NCBI GenBank assembly: GCA_950106755.1
Contig: OX467083.1
Location: 3,633,501-3,697,500, forward strand
DNA length: 64,000 bases
Direction of reading: 5' to 3'
DNA from: Climacium dendroides
Taxonomy: Eukaryota; Streptophyta; Bryopsida; Hypnales; Climaciaceae
Positions 24,241 to 36,000 of this stretch are shown in pieces. Below the pieces are notes generated by a model. The model was not told the DNA's origin and made no database searches. It saw only the letters and a list, made by a program, of their open reading frames with translations. Every line of letters begins with the position of its first letter. Within the stretch, counting starts at the first letter, position 1. A program made the position numbers and the translations under genes.

Positions 24241-24451
24241 CCACGTTCCATTCCTTCTGGGGTGCCATTCGCATAGTTACACTGTACGTTTGTGGACGTG
24301 AGATTGGATTCCACCACCCGGAAAACATGGAGAAACAACAGGGTTTTTTCTTCCTGGCATTTTGTCGTCAATTCTGACATAAAAGAAATGAATACCCTGA
24401 TGTCCCTCCAAATATAATGCAATGGCATGCTGCCAAGAACACAAGTTCTAA

Positions 24452-24867
24452 GGTAGTAGGGCCTTAAAGTGACCATGTACCGGCTGGTAACCCCTTTTTC
24501 AAAGGTTTCCATAAATAGAAATATTTTTGGATCACTTTTCAGGGAAAGAAAATTGGATGCGGAACGTCACACACGTGGGTTCATATTTTTTGAATCATTT
24601 TTGAATTACTTATGAATTTTAAAAAAAAAAGCCTATTTGGTTGTAGGCACCTATTTGTGACCTTGGGTCTTCCAATATCCGACCACTTGCAACTTCGAAA
24701 GTGATTTCAGTAAATGAAGGCCAACAATTGGCTCTTGCAATAAATAATGCTTTTCTCTTGATTTTCTCAATGGCTTGAGAGGTCCATTTAAGGACCACCT
24801 ACTATCCATTTCAGACCTAAATATAGGGACGATTTGAAGAGGCCGCTCGCTTTTAGAGCATACTACC
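24452..24867. mobile_element. Candidate GGT-type TIR element (416 bp)
   Basis: GGTAGTAGGGCCTTAAAGTG at the left is matched by GGTAGTATGCTCTAAAAGCG read inward from the right. Flanks are CTAA and TTAC, consistent with an eroded TTAA site. Its termini resemble those starting at 11033. Confidence 0.55.
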
Positions 24868-27800
24868 TTACATTAAAAAAAAACGTTGAGAAGTTACAGG
24901 GGCTTGGGTGAAACGTTGACACGGATAGTGAAGGGGTGCTTGGTTGAAACCCCCCTTTTTTGTCCCTGAGGGAAAAGTTGACATTTTTAAATTTTTTGCA
25001 CATGACAAAATTTGCAAATTCTGAGTTCATATTTGGGGCAATTAGATACCTCAAATTAGCTAGAGAGGTGTAAAAGATGAATTAATTGAACACAAAATTG
25101 AGAATCTCTTTTTTTTTACATGCACCCGTAGAGTGTGACTTCCGAGGGGTAAGTGAGGGACCTTGACCGACAACAAGGGGAGGGGGAGGAGTTGGGACAC
25201 TTGCACAAGGGAGTGCATCAAGTTAATTTATGCTCCCTTTTGTCCAACGAAAACTGGCCAAATCAGAAATGAGTGCGTATACGGCTAAGACCGCTCTATT
25301 TGTGGATATTGATTGTTGAGCATTTAATGAGGAGTTCAAACCAATTATGGCTCAATCAATTTTAGAAATCCCATATCGCTTGCTCTACGATTAGCAATCA
25401 AACTCAACCTTTGGTTTTAGTAGTACATACACTATTTTTGATTCAGAGGTTTGTGGTGGGGTGGAGAGAGTAGAGAGAGGAAATGTGGATTATTTATTTA
25501 TTGACATTGGAAGAGACTTTGCATTGACAATAGCTACCCTCCCAAAGTTTGAGTAGCACCTTACTCGAAAAGTGAGAGTCAAAGTTGAATTGATGGAATT
25601 GCTGTGCCAAAAATTAATAACGCCACTAGATTTGTTATTTTTTTTATCATAATATAGTAGTAAAGGTTTGTTCACATGAAAGATAATTAATAAATTATTA
25701 ATTATAAATCCAATCACTTGCCCATTGACAAATTGACAAAGTCTAAAGCCAATCACTAGCTAAAAAAAAGAATATAAAAACACAATCAAGTGTTATAAAG
25801 AAAAATCTAAGGAAAAAATGAAGACAGCTTGACTCCTAAAGAAAATCAGAGAGAAAAAATGAGAAAAGAGAGATAGATAGATAAAATGACAAATTGTTTT
25901 GGCTATATCTAATCAACTAGACAACTATTCACTGTGAAAAGTCTCCAAGTTGATTGGCCACTATTCATATCTTTTGTCATTAGACCTTTTAGATCTATCT
26001 AACAATTAGCCTATTAACCTTTACAAATGTGAAAATTATTCAACAAATTGTTTATACAAGGCAAATAGTTAAAAATAAAAAATTTAGAGTGACTATAAGA
26101 GTATTTACACAAAGTGTTAGCCATGAATAAGTCTAGACACCATGTGTAGTAATAGTTGTATAAAATATTATATTTTTTAATGTGATAATATGCACTTTTT
26201 CAAAAGACTCAGTAGGAATGTTCCATTATTGCACCTAATTAAAATCATTGATTTGTAGAGATTTCACCTAAAATGTACAACCTCTATTCATAAGAACTTA
26301 GAATCATTTTTTGGATATACTTATTTGTAGCACTTCAAAAATCTATAGTTTATTCATGTAGTGTCTAGAGAATGGGTAAGAAGATAATCTAAAATATGCT
26401 TTGACTTCCAATATGATCCAACAACAAATTAACCAATTTAGTAATAGGAACAATGCTTAATTGCATATCTGTATGCATTTGGATGTAATTAGTGTTAAAT
26501 TTTTTTGTGAATTTGGGGTTGTGTAGAAAGCTTTATTCAGCAAAATAATGTCCACTTGACATCCTTGGGTATAGATGAAACATGAAAATCATGGATGAAT
26601 ATCTAATTATTCATTCTAAAATAGACACATCTATCCACAAATGAAAGATAATTTTCCAAGCTTTTGTAGCTATTTAGCAATTTCATCTATCGGAAAGGAA
26701 AATATTATTGTTCAATAATTAATCTCAAATTTATTTGTATTGTTTTTGGAGCAAATTACTACCTGAAGAGAAATCTTATTTGAAATTATTTTTTTCTTGA
26801 CTATTAGTTATTTGGTTGCTTACAAATTTAATCTAATACACTATAAAAGACAAAAGTTATCCAATAAATAAATGAAGTGTGCACTTATTTATCTATGAAT
26901 TTAATAATTTTTGAATAACCTACCTCAATTGTAAGCCTTATCATTCCAAGATGGAAAAAAATGAATTAAAAAAATTTGAAAGGTAAATTTAGATTTGAAA
27001 AATAAATTAGGGTCCCACTATTCTTCACGCTACTAATGGCAACTAAATGAAGGTTTTGAGGCTTTGTCTTGGAAATTGGAGATTGTGGCAAAAATTTATA
27101 CAAGTATTAGAGTTCAAAATCATATGAAAGAAAGTTGAACCTTCAAAGGGCCCTGAGTTCAAGAGTGGTCCACATCAATTTTACCCTATATAGGGCCAAT
27201 TTTTACATCATGCCATATGCACTACATGGTTCAAGAGTCTACCAAGTCAATTTGAGAGTTCATGAACGAATCTACAAGGTTAATTTTTTTATAGTTGATT
27301 TTGCTTTTTGTCAATGAACTCCATCATCGGTGTTCCATGTCATTTCTTCATCACATCTACATCGCCAAAAAGGGAAGCAACCCAATGGAGGGCTCAATTT
27401 TCTTCTAATGGAATGTTTGTTAGGAATGACTTTGAGGAACATTGTGAACCTCTCATTGTTGAAATGTTTTTTCACGTGAGACTTGAGCATGATACAAAAA
27501 ACAATGTTTGAGGTGTACTCTATTACAAAGAGCCAACAAGTAGATCTATCATTTTGCCCATTTGCAATGCCTTCTAAGGTTAGACAACAAATTTTTAAGC
27601 CCAATCTTGAAGTTAGGAAGTAACCACTTTGTATGCAAAATTGAAGAGGTCAATGGTGACAAAGATCTAGTGGGTGCCATGGAGTTCTATTTGCGGAAGT
27701 GAACAAGGCACTACCATGTCCACATATTCTTTGTCTATGTCAACAAGTTTTGGATATTCATCAAATCAAAAAGAGAGTTTCATTGTGCAATTTTGGAGTT

Positions 27801-29392
27801 TGATAGAATAATGAAAAAAAATTAAAGTATAGTTTACTAAGTATAAATGGCAATTTATGTTTTGATAACCTAAATTTCTAAAGCCCATGCTAGTGACCTC
27901 TCCAAGAGAAAGTGATAAATTCTATAGTAATGTAGAGATTCACTTTGATTAGAAAATTTAAGGGTTACAATGTAATTGTTGTAATGGCCTTTGAATTGAA
28001 GTTGATTTCAAGCCTAACTTGTATTGAATCTATTTGGTAAGCACTAGAGTGTTGAAGAGTTCACTTGAAACTTTTTACGAATTTGGTCACACTCTTGTAA
28101 CTAACTATACATGTACTTTCAAAATTTTACATGTTATTTTTGGAATAATTTCTAATTGTCATGTTTAGCAAATAAGACTTTGCTTCATGCCATTCTAAAA
28201 ATTATTTCAAAAGTTATAAGATTCTTTGATTTCCATTTCAATGCCAACATCTAAGTTAATTTTTTTATTTTATAAATTCACTATTTTTTCTATTTGATTA
28301 GATACATTGATGTTTTAAAAAAAAAATTGTTTCATTCTATTTTGATGAATTTTGATTAATCCTATGAAGACCTAACCACCTAGGAATATTGCTTCCTAAA
28401 ATTGATTATAAGCTGAATATTTGTAATTTTCACATATTTTTTATTTTTAAGTTCAAAATGTGAAGTTGTTCTTTCATCACTCTAATATCTATGTAAAACT
28501 TTCCATTGTTGAAGTCTCCACATTTCAAAACATATCCTATATATGTCTACATTTGTCAATATAGAAATAAAAATATCATCACTTTGAATTTTATTTTCAA
28601 TATTAAATTAAAACCTTTAATTCAGCGTTACTAGTAGTGGGGAGAAAATCGATATTCTTTCAAGATTTTGTAGTGCAATCATACAATGTCTCTTTGAACC
28701 ACATGCAAAAACAACTTATTAGATTAAATTTCTTAAGAATTTTACATAATTTGTAACAACAAAATCATTTCATTTAGAGCTTAATTGCAATTTCAACTCA
28801 TTACATAGAGAACATCTTTTATGACCAATGATCGCCCAATTTTGCTATCTCTTGTATCCTAAACTTGAATCCTCCAACATTGGATTATCCACCATTCTCA
28901 CTAGCAAGAGGCACTTCTTTCAAAATCTTGGCGGGATGCCTTGCACTCATAGCTAGATGTGTCCATGGCCCACGTGCCTACACAATTAAAGCTAAAATTC
29001 AGTACAAGTCTATAAAAATATTCCAACATATGCATAAGAGTTTCAAGTGATATAAAAGTATCCACTATATCAAATTCAATCCATCTGCAAAACATAGCAC
29101 TTGATTATTAAAACGTTCCAAAATGTCAAAGCCTCCAAAACTCTAAAACCCTCAAGAAATCCTAGTTGTAGTGGAAGAAAAGAGGTGTGAAATTTTTCCT
29201 TATGTGATATTTTAGACAACCTTGGTCAGCTCATGCCAAAACCCTTTTTTACTTCTAAAATTTGTCATGTATGTAACAATCATCATATAGTATAAAATTA
29301 TCAAGAAACAAACTATGTTTGTTGCAGAATCTCATTCCTAGAGGAGTCAAAGTTGGTTGACTCTATCCAACCAAGTAAAATTTTAAATTTCT
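24868..29392. other. AT-rich intergenic DNA, no supported gene
   Basis: About 25000-25130 shares a short block (GAGTTCATATTTG...CAAATTAGCTAG) with the hAT-like MITEs, so a diverged fragment sits there. Otherwise I see AT-rich sequence with short random open frames and no domain or splice pattern. Confidence 0.5.
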
Positions 29393-29564
29393 TTTAATAT
29401 ATAGTGTCAAAGTTTCTAAATTTCTTTTTACACATTCCCATAGTAGTTTAGTTCAATTTTATATGGTTGGGTTTGGGATTTTTCCTCCATTTTTCCCCAA
29501 TACTTTAGAAAGTGGCATTTGTTTGAACAATTTCCTCCAAAAATATGCCTTTGTCATTTAGGGG
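29393..29564 (-). mobile_element. Right-end remnant of the CCC/TTAA family (copy E)
   Basis: TTTAGGGG followed by TTAA (29565-29568) matches the family terminus on the minus strand. The preceding 160 bases resemble the corresponding end of copies A and B (ACACATTCCCATAGTAG, TATGGTTGGGTTTGG). I could not place a left end. Confidence 0.5.
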
Positions 29565-29568
29565 TTAA

Positions 29569-31652
29569 CATATTGATATAAATACCATAAAATATGTTAT
29601 TATATTATTGAAATATTGTCATTTTAATCTTTTAGAATACTAGAGGTTCATGATATTTGAAAAAGACCAAAAAGTATGAATGTTCAGAGTTGTCTTTCTC
29701 CAAGTATAGAGATATATTATCATAGTCAACCTTAGCATCTTACAGCTTTTTCTAGGACTTATACAAATGATTTTTCTACAGGTTAAATTGTTTAGAAACA
29801 AAGATAATAAGCTTTGACCACTTTTAAGCATTAAATTATGGTACCTTTATAACCTTGATTTTGGCTTCAAAGGGAATTTTTTAAATTATATTTTTTCCAA
29901 AATATTACAAATGAATATAAGATGACATTCTCATTATTCTCTCTCTAGATAAGCTAAGTAATAAATCTCATGCTATGTATCATGCAATGATATGAAGTGT
30001 TATAATGTGTACCCAAATCAAGCTTCTCACACATTAACACCATGGCATATTATGCAAATTATGTATCACAAATATAAAACTTCATCTTTGTAATTGTACT
30101 TTTAAAATATAATCAGTTTGAGATTTAATATACATACAAAACTAACTATATGCCAAAACATTAAATAATTTACTCCAACAAAGTCCATCCATTAATCAAA
30201 ATTATTGGTTGATTAACTAATATTCAAGATAAGAGACTTCAAATGAATCAAATTTTTATATACACTAGGAAAGTATTAAATTTTCTTCATGAATGCTTTT
30301 GAATGGTTAGTCTAGGTACAAATTTCACGTTTGCCAAATTGTTATTTTCTATTATTCTATTGTGGTTAATTAATTGTTCAATTTTATTTTTGACATCCAT
30401 AAATTTTGAAAAAAACATTGTATATGATTTTTCTTTCTTAAGTTTTTGAAGAAAGGGATTCTTATTAAAACTTCATTTTCTAATTTGAAGTGCAATTGGA
30501 GTTGAACTACCATGGGATAAATTGTTTATTATTGCATGTGTTATTTCACTATCCTCATAAATTCTATATACCAATAATTTTAGATTTGACATATAAACAA
30601 AGGATAAAAAGATTTAAAATATCCAAGGCAATTGTGATAAAAACAAATTACAATCATCTCATAAATTATAAAATGTAGTTTTTATTTAATTAAACATTAA
30701 GTCAAGTTGTTTTGTGGAATGATGAGAAGGCATGATCACATCACTTTGGATACATTAAGTTGTCTTATCCTTGTTTTGAACTTTTGGTTCCTTCTATGCA
30801 ACTTCAATTCCATGGGCTCTTTATAATGTTTTGATTTTTTGGTTCCTTCTATGCAACTATAATAAATTTAGTGTTAAAATCTTCCAATTATAATTCAAAA
30901 AAATTGTTAGAAATTTTCAAAGCTTTAGCTTTTTGTGGTATTTAGAATGTACTCTAAGAAGTAAATAGTGGGAAGTGCTTGAGCATTAGGGGTCTATTGT
31001 GTAATTATCTACCAAAATTTATTTTGAAAATTTTCAAATATAATATTACAAGTCCAAATAAAGCATTTGTTAGTACATTGAAAACCAAATAATATTTACT
31101 AACAAGAATATTGATATACAAAAACTTGACGAATAGAATAATACTTCCTTAGTTCCAAAATAAATTTGGAATTTCCTAGAAATGGCTAGATTAGTGAATG
31201 AATAGCTCCTATTTTCAAAGGTTTGTATAGTTATTGTAGCTTCTACTAAACCCCACTAAAGGTGAAAAAATGGATGTCAATAGTGAAGCACTGCATGTTG
31301 AAAATAGGTGGTGAAATTGACAAATATTTGCCCTTTCTGGAATTGCTCCAATGGTATAAATTTTGATCATTCTTTAAGCAACGTTGGTGCAATGAGGTCC
31401 ATTGATATCCTATGTATTCAATTTCGACAATGTTTTGTAATTTAAGTTCGGGAAATTCTCAATAAGAGATTTGTTAGTAGTAGTTTTCACTCAATTTTCA
31501 TATAGTTGTGGGTTGAATTCTTTGCCTTTGGTTGGTTAGAGGTTGCATTTTAATTCCTTTTGCATGGATCAAATTGCTATTTAGTCTTTGGGACGTGGTA
31601 TTTGCGGATTCATTTGTTTCAAGGTGTTCAAACTAGCTTCAGTTGTTGTCCA
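29569..31652. other. AT-rich intergenic DNA, nothing recognised
   Basis: Very AT-rich, with short direct repeats such as TTTTGGTTCCTTCTATGCAA (twice near 30780-30860). No gene or complete element is seen. Confidence 0.5.
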
Positions 31653-31656
31653 TTAA

Positions 31657-32548
31657 CCCCTAAAGGACCATTGTCCCTTTGAGAGACAAATAGGATTTTG
31701 GGCAAGTACCTATGGGCTGAATTTTTGTCGTGATTCAATTTCTTTTTTTGAAGATAGAAAAACTAATTATCTTCAAAGGATTATTATTATTTTTTCAATT
31801 AGTGCATGAGAACAAAAGTTATGTCTAAATAAGCTCAAAATAAGGGAGAGGGGGCAACAAAAAAATATTTCAAAGTTTGAATTTTTTTCATACATTATAT
31901 TTTTCTCTACATGGAAAGCTTTGATTCATTCCATTTGGATTTGTTATGAGAAAGTTATGGATAGTCTTGTTTTTTGGGCAATTAGAGTATCTTTTTGAAA
32001 AAATTAACTTGTAGGATTCATTTTTTAATGTAATTTTTATAATTTAAAAAGAAAAAGTTTCATATGGTTTAGTTTTCTTTCTAGATCAATCTCACCATTG
32101 GGATTAGTGCGTTTTAATTCCATTTTAAAGATATTAATAATTTAGATTTTCCTTCTATCTCATATCTATTTCTATTTAATAAATTTTTTAAGAATGAAAA
32201 TTAAGTTTTTTTGAAATTCTTTTTTTCCCCTAGACTCTCAACTCAATTCCCCACCATAAAGACTTAAACTTCAAAACTTTATAGTGCAAAATATTCAAGT
32301 TAAGAATCAAAAAAATCTAATCCCGCAATGTGTTGAAAAACTTATTTTTTTACTTTAAATGCCTATATCTTGCAATTTGTATGGTCAAAATTTCTGAAAT
32401 TTTTTCTACACATTCTCATACTAGTTAGGTGTAAGATCCTACAATTATATGTGAAAAAAAAACATTTTTCAAATTTTTTTACTCTTTGCTATAGAAATGT
32501 CAGTTTTGAGTGTTTTTTGGCAGAAAAAAGGCCTTGGTCCTTTAAGAG
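31657..32548 (-). mobile_element. TTAA-flanked TIR element, piggyBac-like, copy B (892 bp)
   Basis: TTAA at 31653-31656 and 32549-32552 flanks termini CCCCTAAAGGACCATTGTCC and, inward from the right, CTCTTAAAGGACCAAGGCC. It is an inverted copy of 4979-5900, with homology visible from end to end. It is non-coding. Confidence 0.8.
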
Positions 32549-33083
32549 TTAAGTTGTAAAGAGCCAATTTCGAATTAATTTGGGACAAGTATATTTGGAA
32601 ACCCTAGATTTATTTCAGGAGGGATGGAATAGCATCTATACTCAACATTTACAGTGCAACTATTAGGTGTACAAGTGTCACCAACACTAAATTGATTGTA
32701 ACAAGAGATTTTGTAAGGACCTATAAAATTGATATCTAGTCATAAGTGCATTAAAAAAACTATTGAAAATGTTTCAATTGTTGCTATGAAGCACTTAGAA
32801 TATGATACAACACTAAAATACATACAACACTAGATGTAATGAACATCATCTATACCATGAGAGTCTCTGCCTACGTGACACATGTTCACTTTTTCCAGGA
32901 AGGTTCTACTTAACCTTCCTGACATGCAACTTTTGTCAATGCAAAGCCTCCTCCCTTTCGATCTGGAGTCAACAACATGCTGCTGCTGAAGTCGTCACCA
33001 GATGACTACAAAAGAATGAGTGACTATGTTACACAGAAATAAGCGTACATCTAAAACTATTGTACAAGAATTGCAGCAGTGGA

Positions 33084-36000
33084 TCAAGTTTGCCCTATTA
33101 GAGATCTTAGCCACTTCGAGGCCTGCGACGTTTTATTTTCTGTCTCCACCGCAGTCCCGAGTGCAATAACTACTTTCCTGATATCAGGACGATTTTTGGG
33201 AGACTCGTCTATGCATTTCAAAGCAAGATTATGAACTTCCTTCATCGATTTGGAGTTGAATTTCCCACCCAGCTTGGAGTCGACAATCGCTTTCAAATTC
33301 CCAGACTGCTTCTTCACCTGACAGAAAAAAGAAAACCCAGAAGGAAACTCCTATCAAAATTTGAGACGCAAAACAAGGCCTTGAACCGAAAGCTGATGTA
33401 AGTAAGATGAGCCAGTTGATTTTCCTAAATTTCAAAATCATTACTTCAAGCAAATTGGTGAGGAACATTTCAAAAAATATATATTTCAAGTAAAAGTACA
33501 TGAAATAACCAAAGACGGAATAATTATAGAGAACTAGGGATGTTTGATGGTTAGATTCAAATTTCTCCCTAGACATTGTTCCGACAAGTCGAACCTTGAG
33601 GTCAAGACATGACTATTTGGAACGCAAGACAAGATGACAGGACATTAAGAAATGATTATTATTAAGTTATGTGATCTTGACTCATTCACCATTTTGTAGG
33701 TGGATGATTTTTGAATTCACTCCACACAACGGAACAAGACCATTTGCAAAAAGTATTGCCATGAGGCACCCATGTCATTTTTTCAACTCCTAAATTTCTT
33801 ACTCGTTGACCTTTGGGACAAAGTGTAAAAAGCCTCGAGCACAATTGCTATAGACTTCTTAAAATATAGCTGAAATGTTTGACTTATCCTGACCAACGTA
33901 GACCTGCCCTACAGAATTTGACCCCATACGCCACATGTTCAGATATAGAAAGAAACTGCTTACCCACTCTCCAATAAATTGATCAGCTCTTGGATCATTA
34001 GGTTTAAGACCTGTAATCATTTCCAAAAGAACCACGCCAAAGCTGTAGATGTCACTCTTCTCATCCAATTTTCCCGTTTTAGAATACCTGTAAATGGCCC
34101 ACCAACAATTACATGTTCCTCAATGAATGCACAAAACGTAGCAGTGGTTGAAATCAATTTACAAACACAGCTGATATCCCAAACTCTTGAGCAATAATCG
34201 AATCAGTCATACAATGCTATGTATTGAACTTCTGAAAGGATTCATTGTATATATCGCAAGTTAAAAATAACGGAAAAGGAGTAATGCTTACGCCGGGTCG
34301 AGATATCCAGGAGTTCCCTTCACCCTGGTGCTAAAATGGGCTTGGTTACCAGAGCCGTCCTCTAAAGCTACTTTGGACAGACCAAAGTCAGCAACTTTGG
34401 CAACCCAATCTTTGGTGAGGAGGATGTTGCTACTTTTGATATCGCGGTGAATAATTCTTGGATCGCACCCGGTGTGCAGATACTCCAGACCTTGAACACC
34501 AAACATTCCACAAAATCATATTAATTTCTTGCCTATGCATCTAGTAAACAGTTGGCAGGGTTCTACTACATGAATTTATCCTATTATTGAACGCGCAATA
34601 CTAATGTCACAGCAAAATGAAAGAGGTTCTTTTATAGAGCCCACTGATGAATTGCACTGGCGATTATTTAGTGGAAACTTTTACTGAGAATCGTCAATTA
34701 TTGTCACACAAACTAATAAGCGCCTGGTGTGGGATGTTTGGATGACAGTATCTACACATATAACTTCACAAGCTTACAGTTTATACCGACATTTGTACCA
34801 ACCTATCAATATATGAAAAGATGAGTTCGTTTTTGAGATTAGTGTTGAAACATACCATATGCAGAATCCAAACAAATTTGGAGTCGTTTTCTCCAGTCGA
34901 GAAAAAGCCCGGTACCTACATTCGGAGATGCACAAATGTCACTTGTAAGAGGTGAAATTTCTTGCTAACAGAATCCTAAGAATCCTAAGAATACCCCGTG
35001 AAGCATTGAAAACACTCAAAACGAGAATGAATTGACTCACCATGAAGGTGATCCCCTATACTTCCTTCGTCGGCATATTCGTAAACCAAAACTCTATGGC
35101 TGTCTTCTTGGCAGTAACCCACCAGTTTAACCAAATTGACGTGATTTATTCTTGAGAGAAGATTCACCTGCTTGCATACATGACAGCACAATTGATGAGC
35201 ATGCTCATATTTCACACTAGTAGGAAAACCCCTGCAGAGGTGTCATAGAAAATTTAGCGATTTTAAGCCTTGTCAACTGTAACACCATTGAAGGCAATTT
35301 TTAAAGTAAACCTTCCCAATGGTTACGAGACTAGGTTTTCTAGAGTACCTCTGGGGTGGATTTCTGCCAAGGGTATTAAAACTTAATGTCACAATCCTCT
35401 ATCTGGAATTAGTCAAAGTAGATGTCTAGTACAATCAGTCCTCCATATGTGTTAAAAAATCTCATATGTGTTATGAAGATTTGTACTCCCGTAAAATATA
35501 TATTAAGTGTTAAGTGATAAGTGATATGAAATGTTTAGCTCCTTACTTCATTGATTTGACTTTGATAAGTGATCAAGTTGAAAAAAGTTGGAAGAAGTTG
35601 TGGGATTCAAAGATGCTGAGAATGCACTTGAGACTTTGAAGAAACTTTTGGAGCAAAGACCTAATGACATCATGTGATTCATCAAGAATATCCAAGCACT
35701 TCAAAAGCAAGTACAATCTTGGTGCGTAGAAGAATCTCATCAAACTACAATATATTTTTAATTTCAACCAAGTTTAGATGAATGATGACTCATATGCTTT
35801 TGTACTTTCATCGCTTATTTTTATAAACATTATATATTTAAATTGGAAGTCTTCTAAATGTTACATACTATCGAGATCAATTTTCATAAGTATTACATGT
35901 TCATACTTTATATGTGTTATAATATTGTTTGTGCCCAACCCCTAACTTATGGAGGGTTGATTGTACCTAAGACAAGACATGAAAAATAAGGAAACTAAAC

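Noticed and set aside
24040..24377. Lys/Arg-rich open frames near 24.2 kb
   Set aside because: Produced by the GGAAA/GAAAA simple repeat.
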